Source of the DNA: Clostridia bacterium
GTDB taxonomy: Bacteria > Bacillota > Clostridia > Oscillospirales > Acutalibacteraceae
NCBI GenBank assembly: GCA_017631795.1
Contig: JAGBSO010000025.1
Location: forward strand, 1-43,175
Reading direction: 5' to 3'
Length of the DNA: 43,175 bases
Under the pieces are notes generated by a model that was not told the origin of the DNA, did not search any database, and saw only the letters and a list, made by a program, of their open reading frames with translations. The position numbers and the translations under genes are program-made. Numbering within the stretch: position 1 is the stretch's first letter; each line of letters begins with the position of its first letter. Positions 15,598 through 25,700 of this stretch are shown here, one piece after another.

Positions 15598-16692
15598 ATG
15601 GAAATTTCAAAAATTGTAATTACAGGCGGACCTTGTGCAGGAAAAACAACAGCAATGAGCTGGATTCAGAAGTCATTTTCTCAGATGGGATATACTGTTC
15701 TGTTTGTTCCTGAAACCGCAACAGAACTGATACTCGGTGGTGTTGCCCCCTGGACATGCGGAACAAATGCCGATTATCAGAAATGTCAGCTTGAATTGCA
15801 GATTGAAAAAGAAAAGATTTTTGAACAGGCAGCAGAAACAATGTCTGCAGAGAAGATTCTTATTGTATGTGACAGAGGTGTTCTTGATAATAAAGCATAT
15901 ATGAGTGAAGCTGAGTTTGCTCAGACAATCGAATATATCGGTGCAAATGAAGTTGAACTGCGTGATAATTATGATGCAGTATTTCATCTTGTAACTGCAG
16001 CAAACGGAGCTGCAGAATTTTACACAACAGCAAACAACTCAGCCCGTACTGAAACGGTAGAAGAGGCGATTGCGATTGATGAAAAACTGATTTCGGCATG
16101 GACAGGGCACCCTCATCTGCGAATAATTAGCAACACATACGGCTTTGAAGAGAAGATGAAAAAGCTGATTGCAGAAATTGCATCATTCCTTGGCGAACCT
16201 GAACCTTTTGAGATAGAGCGCAAATTTCTGATTGAATATCCCGATATAAACTGGCTTGAAAATAATCCTTCCTGTCAGCGTATTGAAATCATTCAGACAT
16301 ATCTCAACAGTTCAGAAGGCGATGAAATCCGTGTGCGCCAGAGAGGTGTTGACGGCAACTACATTTTCTTCGAGACTATCAAACGTAAAGTTACTGATGT
16401 CAAGCGTGTTGAAATCGAAAGACGCATTTCTCAGTCCGAATATCTCGGTCTGCTTATGAACGCTGATTTATCAAAAAGACAGATCCGAAAAACAAGATAT
16501 TGCCTTTCCTATAACGGTCAGTATTTTGAAATTGACATATATCCTTTCTGGGATGACAAAGCAATCGTAGAGCTTGAACTTTGTGATGAGACTACAGAGA
16601 TTGTTTTCCCCGACGAAATAAAGGTTATCAGAGAAGTGACCGATGATGAATCCTTTAAAAACGCATCACTTGCAAAATTAAGTCAGAATTAA
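15598..16692 (+). CDS. AAA ATPase (AAA_28)-CYTH domain fusion protein
   Basis: A 364-residue fusion. Residues 1-195 are a P-loop NTPase of the AAA_28 type, related to NadR/thymidylate-kinase-like kinases: Walker A GGPCAGKTT (Lys16), a switch-like VFVPETATELI and a Walker-B-like LIVCDRGVLD. Residues about 203-355 are a CYTH/triphosphate tunnel domain with the signature EIERKFLI (ExExK) and further alternating basic and acidic strands (DEIRVRQRG, FFETIKRKV, KRVEIERRIS, VELEL). CYTH domains cleave or bind triphosphates, so a kinase coupled to triphosphate handling is possible; the substrate is unknown. The start ATG 15598 has only a weak purine-rich site. It has its own promoter and terminator. 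Confidence 0.9.
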   Translation: MEISKIVITGGPCAGKTTAMSWIQKSFSQMGYTVLFVPETATELILGGVAPWTCGTNADYQKCQLELQIEKEKIFEQAAETMSAEKILIVCDRGVLDNKAYMSEAEFAQTIEYIGANEVELRDNYDAVFHLVTAANGAAEFYTTANNSARTETVEEAIAIDEKLISAWTGHPHLRIISNTYGFEEKMKKLIAEIASFLGEPEPFEIERKFLIEYPDINWLENNPSCQRIEIIQTYLNSSEGDEIRVRQRGVDGNYIFFETIKRKVTDVKRVEIERRISQSEYLGLLMNADLSKRQIRKTRYCLSYNGQYFEIDIYPFWDDKAIVELELCDETTEIVFPDEIKVIREVTDDESFKNASLAKLSQN

Positions 16693-16697
16693 CAGCA

Positions 16698-16732
16698 AAA
16701 ACTCATTCCGTGGATTTGCGGAATGAGTTTTC
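16698..16732 (+). terminator. Intrinsic terminator after the AAA-CYTH gene
   Basis: Stem AAAACTCATTCCG / CGGAATGAGTTTT with an 8-base loop and a short T run. Confidence 0.85.
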
Positions 16733-16781
16733 CATATGTGATAAAAATAGTTGTATAATAAGCAGTGAAAGGGTGATTGTA

Positions 16782-17270
16782 ATGAAAGACCTGAAAAAAC
16801 TGACAGATGAATGTATTGCTGATCTGAGAAAAATCGGCATTGAAACCGGCAAAATCAGCCGTGTTTATGTTGACGGCAGAGCCACAAGACGATGGGGTGT
16901 CTGCAAAACAAAAAAAGGCTCGGATGTTTTTGAAATCGGCATTTCAAAGTGTCTGCTTGAAGACGATGTTGACGATCAGCAGACAAAAAACACAATTATT
17001 CACGAGTTGCTTCATACTGTGAAAGATTGTCAGGACCACACAGGGAAGTGGAAAGTCCTTGCAGAATATGTTAACCGTCATCTGCCTGAATACTGTGTTA
17101 TGCGTACAACAAGTGAAGAGGAAAAAGGCATTGAAAGAAACCATAAATATCTGATTGCCTGCACAAAGTGCGGTGCGGAAATATACCGTGACCGTATGAG
17201 CAAAGCCGTGAAATACCCGGGAAAATATAAATGCGCAAAATGTGGCGGGACACTCAGACGCGTATATTAA
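16782..17270 (+). CDS. SprT-like zinc metalloprotease family protein
   Basis: A 162-residue SprT-like protein. Zinc-binding HELLH (His74, Glu75, His78) and a third His in KDCQDHTGKW form the metalloprotease site. A C-terminal zinc ribbon has the pairs CTKCG and CAKCG. The family includes Spartan-type proteases acting on DNA-protein crosslinks, but bacterial SprT-like proteins are poorly characterised. I use the ATG at 16782, preceded by AAAGGGTG; a longer in-frame start at 16710 lies over the upstream terminator and is unlikely. A TATAAT -10 is at 16754-16759 with no clear -35. Confidence 0.9.
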   Translation: MKDLKKLTDECIADLRKIGIETGKISRVYVDGRATRRWGVCKTKKGSDVFEIGISKCLLEDDVDDQQTKNTIIHELLHTVKDCQDHTGKWKVLAEYVNRHLPEYCVMRTTSEEEKGIERNHKYLIACTKCGAEIYRDRMSKAVKYPGKYKCAKCGGTLRRVY

Positions 17271-17280
17271 AATAAAAAGG

Positions 17281-17311
17281 TCATCCTGATTTTCGTCAGG
17301 GTGATTTTTTC
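17281..17311 (+). terminator. Intrinsic terminator after the SprT-like gene
   Basis: Stem TCAtCCTGA / TCAGGgTGA followed by TTTTTT. Confidence 0.85.
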
Positions 17312-17314
17312 GTC

Positions 17315-17343
17315 TTGATAAATTTATTATATTATGATAAAAT
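17315..17343 (+). promoter_or_regulatory. Candidate promoter for the cytidylyltransferase-glycosyltransferase operon
   Basis: TTGATA (17315-17320), 17 bases, TAAAAT (17338-17343), 29 bases before the GTG start. Confidence 0.6.
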
Positions 17344-17372
17344 AAAAATAATATAGTCCCGGGGGTGTTTTT

Positions 17373-18071
17373 GTGGTATATGCAGCAGTGCTTGCAGGCG
17401 GAAGCGGATTGCGCATGGGCGGAAGTCTGCCGAAACAGTTTCTTGAAGTTGCAGGTAAACCGATTATAATAAGAAGTATTCAGGCTTTTATCGAATCAGG
17501 CAGTGTGGATAAAATCTTTGTGGCAGTTTCGGCTGATTTTTATGATTACACATCGGAGCTTATTGCAAAACATCTCGGTGATTCATCGGTAACTGTTGTT
17601 GTCGGTGGCAAAAACAGAAACGAAACACTTCTTAATGTGTTGCACTCAATTGATGATATCAGTGATGACGACATCATTCTCACACATGATGCGGTAAGAC
17701 CGTTTATCGATAAACGTATTATTGACGAAAATATCTCTGCGGCAAGGGAATACGGTGCATGCAACACGGTTGTGCCTGCGGTTGACACCATTCTCCGAAG
17801 CTCTGACGGAAAATTCATTGAGAGTGTACCCGTCAGAAGTGAGATTTTCCATGCACAGACTCCGCAGAGTTTCGGTGTGAAAAAACTTCTGTCACTTTAT
17901 GAAAATCTGAGTGATGATGAAATGGAAATATTCACAGATTCCTGCTCTGTTTTTCTTGCAGCAGGGGAGAGAGTTTTTCTCGTCACAGGTGACAGAAATA
18001 ATATCAAGCTCACATATCCCGAAGATATGGAGAGGGCAGAGAATATAATCAGATGTAAAGAGGCAGAATAA
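17373..18071 (+). CDS. IspD/TarI-family cytidylyltransferase
   Basis: A 232-residue cytidylyltransferase. The N-terminal nucleotide-binding loop AGGSGLRMGGSLPKQFL, the metal-binding LTHDAVRPF and the segment AQTPQSF are complete. IspD makes CDP-methylerythritol in isoprenoid synthesis; TarI makes CDP-ribitol for wall teichoic acid. Details lean towards TarI (THDAVRPF rather than HDAARP, GGKNRNETLLN, FTDSCSVFLAAGERV). The next gene, starting immediately after the stop, is a family-2 glycosyltransferase, which also suits polymer synthesis. No second ispD is visible here to settle it. The start is GTG at 17373 with a GGGGG-type site 8 bases upstream. Confidence 0.88.
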   Translation: MVYAAVLAGGSGLRMGGSLPKQFLEVAGKPIIIRSIQAFIESGSVDKIFVAVSADFYDYTSELIAKHLGDSSVTVVVGGKNRNETLLNVLHSIDDISDDDIILTHDAVRPFIDKRIIDENISAAREYGACNTVVPAVDTILRSSDGKFIESVPVRSEIFHAQTPQSFGVKKLLSLYENLSDDEMEIFTDSCSVFLAAGERVFLVTGDRNNIKLTYPEDMERAENIIRCKEAE

Positions 18072-19433
18072 ATGAATCGTTTGTCAATCATAATTCCCGT
18101 TTACAACGGTGAAAAATATCTTGAAAAAACACTTGAAGGTCTTATAACACAGACTGTTGAAAATTTTGAAGTCATTCTTGTGGATGACGGGTCAACGGAT
18201 TCCACAGCTGAAATCTGCAAAAAATATTGCGACGAGTATAACGATTTCTATTATATATATCAGGAGCATAAGGGGGTTTATGCCGCAAGAAACAAGGGTA
18301 TAGAAAAAGCAAAATGCGAATATCTTCTGTTTCTTGACTGCGGTGATATTCTCACAGACGGCACAGTTGAAGCTATTTTTAAGTGCAGCGATGAGAATGA
18401 CGCAGATGTTATCACAGGCAGATGCTGGCGAAACGGTGATATCGAATATGAATACGACAAAGCACTCGATATTATTGCCACAATGCCCGAAGTTGAAAAG
18501 CTCGAAAGCTGGCTTCTCAGAAATGAAGACCTTGGCGCAAAGGCAATCAGAAAAAAGATTTTTGACCTTTATGACATCCGTTTCCTTGACCTGACTGCAC
18601 ACGGTGAATTGCTTTTCATCATGCAGATTGTCATGAAAGGCGTAAAAATCAGCGGTTGCCCCGATTTTATCCTTGAAAAAACAGTCAAGCACATCGAAGA
18701 CGGTTTTTCACAGTTTCAGATGCCCACTTATGAAAATCTCAAGTCTGCTTCTTATGTGATTTCAGAGATTTTTGAAATGGGCAAAACCGCAATACTGAAA
18801 GAAACAGGCAATTTCGATGGCGACGAGTCTTACATTCAGGATATAATCTTCATGGCGTATCAGTTTTATCTTGATAATTTCTACCGTATGTATTGGTATA
18901 TGGATGAAAAAACTCTTGTTCTTATGAAAGAAGAATTCGAGAAGTATGTTGAGTATGTACTTCCCGAAAGATTCAAGAAGTTACAGACATTCAATGAAGA
19001 CCTTCGTCTTCCTTATATATATATTGATAAGAAAGAAGCAGCGGCTGAGCCTGAATTCACAATTTTCTTTGACCTGACCGATGAAAGCGAATACAAACCG
19101 TTTCTGCGTTCACTTTATGCTCAGTCATATCCGTTTTTTGAACTTATGGTCAGTGAAAGCCGTTGGGGTAGTGATGCTTTCCCCGAAGAATTCAGAAAAA
19201 TGGAAAACATCGTGGTATTGCCCGATAAAAACTTCCACACTCAGGCAAGAAAACTTGCAAAGTCACGCAAATGCATTGAAATCAGAAAAGGAACATCGCT
19301 CGACAGACGTGTGCTTCGTGAAACTGCTCTTTCAAAGGCTCCTGCATTCACAGCGCAGTATGTTTTTTCTCAGAAACGTCAGACTCTGAACGCAAGAAAG
19401 ACACTCAAAGACAAAGGACTCAATCTTTCGTAA
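18072..19433 (+). CDS. Family 2 glycosyltransferase with a degenerate second GT-A-like segment
   Basis: A 453-residue cytoplasmic glycosyltransferase. The N-terminal GT-A domain is typical: LSIIIPVYNGEKYLEKTLEGL, VILVDDGSTDST and ARNKGIEKAKCEYLLFLDCGD. The usual DxD metal motif reads D-C-G-D, so the middle aspartate position is a glycine. The remaining domain (residues about 100-310) is helical. From about residue 325 a second, shorter segment (FTIFFDLTDESEYKPFLRSLYAQSYPFFELMVSES) resembles the start of another GT-A fold without its catalytic part. It directly abuts the cytidylyltransferase gene, so it may use the product polymer or polyol phosphate. Acceptor and donor unknown. Confidence 0.88.
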   Translation: MNRLSIIIPVYNGEKYLEKTLEGLITQTVENFEVILVDDGSTDSTAEICKKYCDEYNDFYYIYQEHKGVYAARNKGIEKAKCEYLLFLDCGDILTDGTVEAIFKCSDENDADVITGRCWRNGDIEYEYDKALDIIATMPEVEKLESWLLRNEDLGAKAIRKKIFDLYDIRFLDLTAHGELLFIMQIVMKGVKISGCPDFILEKTVKHIEDGFSQFQMPTYENLKSASYVISEIFEMGKTAILKETGNFDGDESYIQDIIFMAYQFYLDNFYRMYWYMDEKTLVLMKEEFEKYVEYVLPERFKKLQTFNEDLRLPYIYIDKKEAAAEPEFTIFFDLTDESEYKPFLRSLYAQSYPFFELMVSESRWGSDAFPEEFRKMENIVVLPDKNFHTQARKLAKSRKCIEIRKGTSLDRRVLRETALSKAPAFTAQYVFSQKRQTLNARKTLKDKGLNLS

Positions 19434-19441
19434 AGTTAAAG

Positions 19442-19474
19442 GCTTTACATCGTGCATTGCGATGTAAAGCTTTT
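19442..19474 (+). terminator. Intrinsic terminator after the glycosyltransferase
   Basis: Stem GCTTTACATCG / CGATGTAAAGC with a 7-base loop, then TTTT. Confidence 0.85.
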
Positions 19475-19610
19475 CTGCTTTTATATACTACAGATTGTGT
19501 GTAAAAATTCTGTCAATACCTAAAAATCTTGCCGATGTAAAAAAATTTCATAAAAATTTGCATATATTTCACAAATCGGATTTTCATGTGTATAAAATTG
19601 CTCAAAACAG

Positions 19611-19639
19611 TTGCAAAATTTCCAATTCGGTGCTATACT
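19611..19639 (+). promoter_or_regulatory. Promoter of the giant secreted protein
   Basis: TTGCAA (19611-19616), 17 bases, TATACT (19634-19639). The predicted start near 19646 gives a leader of about 95 bases. In the leader GCAATT (19676-19681) and AATTGC (19698-19703) can pair, and AAAGGATG is the ribosome binding site. The AT-rich stretch 19475-19610 shows no gene. Confidence 0.75.
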
Positions 19640-19740
19640 TTACATGTATATTATGCCTGTTATTATTTTAATTTGGCAATTTCCCTCGGAGCAAGGTAAT
19701 TGCGGGCAATACAAAAATATTATGAAAGGATGATTTTTTC

Positions 19741-22700
19741 ATGAAAATCGCAAAGAAAAGTCTGAGCATTTTCCTCTCATTACTTATGATATTCGGTACT
19801 TGCTCAGTCGCTCTTACCGGATTGAGTGTTACTTCCTACGCCGCAACAGGAACACTTGCATCGGTAAAGAATGCTCTCACTGATTTTGTAGTTAACGAGA
19901 TCGTTTACAACGGCGACCTTAAACACAACAGCTACACTTATATCGGTGACGCAGACGTTGTTGCAGCTATTGATGAGATTTATACATATGGTATATCTCT
20001 CAGAGAAGGCAACGGCACTACAAACCTGAGAAACTCAACAGCAGGTATTCTGCATGCAGTTGCGCAGAACACAGGTTACACTTCAGGTGACAAGTATACT
20101 GCTCTCCAGTATATCCTTGATCCTCCCGGAGATGTAATGTCTGCTATTGAACTTGTTACTCCCGTAAAAGGCGGTGAATGTGACGGTTGTGAACATAAAT
20201 ATGTTTACAACGACATTCCCTGTACAGACAACGTTCTCAAGACAGTTACTGCTTACACAACATTCAATAACCTTTTGAGCAAGTACGGCAGCCTCAGTGC
20301 TATTCCCACTTCACTCCTTGAAGGTGTTAAGTATGAATACGCAATGAAGTATGACCAGGCTTGTCTTGACCAGAACGAACACAAATCCGGTTGTGACACT
20401 GTATACGATTGTATGGGTTACAGATGGAACTACCTCAGATCACAGCACAGAACAGAGATCAAGAATATCGTTGCTGTTGAAGAACTCAAAGAATATGCAG
20501 AAACACTTGCATCAGCAGATCTTTCAATGACATTCGACGAAATGATCGCTCTCTCAGCTGCAGAACTTGAAGAGATCTATGTTGAAAACTATGGTCCCTA
20601 TCAGGAAATGATCGATAAGTACACATTCGAGAACATCAAGACTCTCTTCGGTTCATACAATGCTTACTTCGATTCACTTCTTAAGGCAAAGCAGATCAAC
20701 CTTGCTATGCCCGCTCTTGACATTATCATTGCAAACTATGGTAAGTCATATGACAACACAAACTACGACGAAATGGCAGCAATCTATGCTCCCATGAAGG
20801 GCGCTTATGATGTAATCAAGAATTTTGGCTCCGATGTTTTTGATTATGTTCAGGCTAAAGACGAATACAAAGACGTTGACCTCGGTGCAGTTGTTACTTA
20901 CATCGATGATCTTTCATTCTCACTTGACGTTATCAAGCTCACAGAACTCAAGCCCATCATCGATGCAGACCTTGCAGAAAATGCTACAGCAGGTGACAAC
21001 CCCAAGGATACAGCAAATCCTCCCTCTGACATTCTCTATGGTCTTATCGAAAAGTTCGAAGGCTACAAAGCTACAATTGAAAACTCTAACTTCGGTGCTG
21101 TAAACACAGTTCTCCGCGGTACAGACGCTAACGTAGATACTTTCCTTGAAAAGCTCTACGAAAAGAGATCTAACAGAACTGAAACAGAATCAGCATTCAA
21201 CGGTCAGATGAGCTACTGGACACCCATTCTCCATGGTAACTACACAGAGCTTCTCAACCACGAGCTTATTTCAATGCATGCTGATTACGATACAAAGCTT
21301 GAAGAACTCAAAGACCTTTATGCTGAACTCGTTGCAGAACACGGTGCAGCTATTGTTGATCCTCTCTTCAAGGTTACTCTTGGTGAAGGCGGCACACCCA
21401 CTCTTCTTACAACAGCAGTTGAAAGCATGAAGACAACAGCTCTCAACTCACTCAAGGCTGAAATGGTTGCAAGAAACAGCACTCAGCTTGCAGTTGTTGC
21501 TGAATACGAAGGTCTTGCAGCAAACGTTAACTTCAACAACTTCATCGAAGTTGGTAACGGCTTCAAGGGCTTTGATCAGGCTCTCTATGATTACTGTGCA
21601 CATGCAGACCGTAACTGGGTAAGCTCATCAGACACAGCTCTTTACGCAAAGGTTTCAACAATCATTACAAACTATACAAACTTCGTTAACAGCATCAATT
21701 CAAGCGGTTTCACAAAGGTTGAACTTGATACAAACGGCGTTTACGTAGTTCGTGAAGTTTATGAAAACGACCTTGTAAAAGACGAAGCTTACACTGTATC
21801 AACAGATACATTCAACCAGACAGTTGTTAAACTTGACAACTTCCTTGCATCAGAAGATTTCGGTGCTCTCCTTGGTTTCGAAGATGAAAACGGCGATCCT
21901 CTTGGTCTTGGTGATTACCTCTACGACCTCATCGGCGGATTCCTCTTCAGCGATGATCTTATCAACATGGTTGTTGGTATGCTCTTCCCCATGATCGAAG
22001 ATCTTCTTAACACAATGATCCCCGATCTTCTCAACGGCGAAGATGTTAACCCCGATAAGGTTCCTCCCTCAGACCTTGGTGCTCTCGGTTACGTTGCTAT
22101 CGGTGCTCTTCTTGACGGCGCAGAAGGCGGTATCGACGTTTACCTTAACGACCGTACATTCAACGGCCAGAACAGAGTTCAGCAGACATATATGTCACTT
22201 CTTAAGAATGCCGGTCTCTACATCTTCCCCGAAACATTTGCAGACAGCATGGTTTCATCAGGTGTTCTCACAACATCAAGTGAAACATACATCAAGCTCA
22301 AGGCTGCAGGTGCTTCATGGACAAATCTTCACTCAGAATTTGATCCCGAAACAGAAACATTCACATACGACTTTAAGTTCGACTGGGGCGTAACAGATAA
22401 GGCAACATTTGCTAAGGCATTCGGTGGCGTTCTTGATACAATCAAGCCTCTTCTTCCCACTGCATTCCTTAACCAGGCTCTTGACATTACTCTCGGTACA
22501 GAAAGCAACCCCGCAGGTGTTGGTTACGGTAGCATCAAGTACTCTATCGTTTCAATCAGCAACAAAGAGTTCTATGCTACACTTCCCATTGCTCTCCAGC
22601 CTCTTAATGTATACGGCAATATTCTTCAGCCTCTCTTCAAGGCTCTCGGTCTTAATGCTAACGCTAGCCTTTCATCATCCTCAAAGGGTATTGATTATGC

Positions 22701-25700
22701 TAACGCTATCCTTAATCCCATCTTCGAGCTTCTTGATAAAGTAGCTGCAAATCCCCTTGATACAATTCTCGGACTTCTTCCCTCACTTGCTGAACTTCTT
22801 GCAACAGACTTTGTTGACGACCTTCTCAGCAAGATTATGATTGATGTTTCAGTAAGCCTTAAGATCGTAGGTTCTAACGACGGTACATTCGATACTCTCG
22901 CAGGTCTTCTCGGCAGCTTGCTTACATTCGAACTCTTCGGCGATCAGCTCGGTATGAATGATCTCCTTGGTGCTTCACAGATGAAGGATATCATCGGTGT
23001 TGACATCAGAAACATCAACAACCTTCTCGACTTCGTATTCGAAAAACTCGGTGTAGAACTTGATCTTCCCGATATCGATCAGTCAGCTCTTATTGCTTGT
23101 GCTAAGTGGAACGGTGCTCACAACCTTACAGCTGATAAGGCAGACGTTCTCTTCTTCCTTCTTGACTATGTTACTAAGGCTCTTGGCACAGACTTCCTCG
23201 CAGGCCTTATTGGTGGCGATGAAGAAGCAGATCCCGATGCAATCCTTACAAAGGTTCTTAATGCAGTAAAGGCTTCAGCTACTACAAACAATGAAGACAT
23301 TGTTGCTGCTATCGTTGAACTTATTAACCCCGTTGAATATGACATGATGTCTATGACATGGGCAGAAGGTCCTGCAGAATCAGTAGTTTACCTTAACTAC
23401 GCAAACGAATGGACTAAGTCAGAATCACAGTACCTTATCGACAATGCTCTTGATATCGTTAACTCAGTTCTCGCTCTCACAGGCGGTGAAGCTCTCGATC
23501 TCAACGTATTCCTTACAGATACTGTAAACGGTCTCTTCGAAGCTAACTTCACAAATGCTACAATCACTTCTCTCGTAGAAGCACTTGCAGGCATTGAACT
23601 TCCCGAAATCCTCAACACACTCCTCGTTGACGAACTTGGCGTTGATATGTCAGCATGGGCAAACGACTTCGGTTATCTCTTTAACGAAGAAGTTGCAGCT
23701 CCTGAACAGGCAGTTCTCAGCGTAGCAGCTGTTAAGGACGCAGAAGGCAACATCGTATGGAACAACCTTGTTGATGGCGACAGAGATGCTTTCATCGACA
23801 CAGTTCTTGCTCTTCTTGCTCCCTTCGCTCCCGCAGTTTCATGGCTCTTCGGTGGCAAAGACCTCAGCGTATTCAACGTTGTTGAACTTAAGGGTTATGA
23901 ATCATTCGATTCAACACTCGGCGTACTTCTTAAGGACGTACTCGGTGTGAACGTTCCCGCAGTTGACTTTGCAAATGCTCCCATGGCAGCTCTTAACACA
24001 GTTGCTGATTCAGTATTCGCATGGCTCGACGCAACTCTTGCAGCAGACAATCTTGCTGAAAGAGCAGTTGATCTCGTAGCAGATCTTCTCTGGTATGTTG
24101 ACAGCAACGGACTTTCAGTTCTTCTCAACAACCTTCTCCTTCCCGTACTCGCTCTTGTTGATACAGTAAGACCCATCATCGATGTAGACGTTGATACAAT
24201 CCTTTCAGTTATTGTTTCAGACCTCATCAATGGTAACGAACTTGATCTCGACAAGATCCTTGATATGCTCTTCGGTACATACGAAGGCAACGACGACATC
24301 CTTGTTTCTGTAACTCTTGACGGCATCAACCTTGCTGCAGTTCTTACAGTAGTTGACAAGATGTTCGGCACAGACCTCACAAACAGCTCACTTGTTTCTG
24401 TTGGTCTTAAGGGTATCCGTAACAAAGATCTTGATGCTGCAGATGCTCTCACAATCATCCTTTCATCAGTAATTGACTGTCTCAGCCAGCCCGCAGCTGA
24501 AGAAGGCAAGACAAATGCTCAGGCTATCTTCGCATACGTAGGTGAAAAGACAGGCAACGAAGACATCGGCGAAATCGTAACAGCAGTTCTCGATCTTATC
24601 GGCGGCGTTGTTTACGAATACTCACAGCCCAACTGGGGCTACATGTTCGGCACAGACGAAGAATTCAACACAACTCTTCCCGAACATTCAATCGTATACC
24701 TTGGTTACACAAACAACTGGACTAAGGAATCAGCAGAAGCTGTATACGATTCTCTTGAAGATATCGTAGCAATGGTTCTTGATTCAGCTCTTGAAGGTGA
24801 ATCAATCGCAACTCTTCTTAACGGTATCCTTGAAGATAAGGTTTATACAGACGAAATCGTTAACACAGTTGTTGAACTCCTTGTAAATCTTATCGCAGCT
24901 CTCGACGAAACACTCCGCGATACAGTTGACGTAGTTGTTGACACAGATATCGCAACATGGTTCTCATTCTGCACATACAATGAAGAAACAGAAAAGTATG
25001 AATGCACAAAGGATTGGGGCATCAACAGAGCTCGTAATAAGAAGGCAACATTTGTAAATGCTATCAAGGAAGTTCTTGCTCCCGCTAACCAGCTTCTTGC
25101 ATTCCTCTTCTTCGGTGACAGCTATGAATTCTTCACAGCTTCAACAGGTAAGAGCCTCATCACTCTCAACGGTGGCGAAGGTTATGCAAAGGGTCTTGTA
25201 CCCATCCTCGAAGCTCTCGGCTGCACAATGAAGCCCGCAGATGCATACTATGCAAACGGCAGATATGACGTTCCCGCAGCAGTAGAAGACATCTTCAATG
25301 CTCTTCTTACACTCGTTGACAAAGTATCTGATGCTCCCGCAGAAGAAGTATTCAAGCTTCTTCCCAACATCATCTACTTCCTTAACGCAGACGGCTTCAA
25401 GTCAAGCGTTAACAACATCCTTGCTCCTGTAAACGGCATCCTTGAGAAGCTTACTCCCATCGTTGACGTTAACATTGCAGGCCTTGTTAAGGATGCTATC
25501 GGTCTTGATATTTCAGACATCTCAACAGAAACTCTCCTTGCATTCGCAGGTGAATACGGTTTCGTAATGAGCGACAAGCTTGTTAACCTCATCAAGACAT
25601 TCTACATCGGCGAACTCGTTGAGTTTGAATCAGCAAACGGCGACCTCGCTTACAGAATGGCTTACACAGATGAAGAATCAGCAGGCGACATGCTCACAAT

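Noticed and set aside
19640..19740. Riboswitch in the leader of the giant gene
   Set aside because: Only a short GCAATT/AATTGC pairing is present; no conserved aptamer core (for example GEMM) was recognised.
23895..24509. 204-residue open frame antisense to the giant gene
   Set aside because: Ser/Arg/Thr-rich low-complexity translation produced by the biased codons of the giant gene on the other strand.
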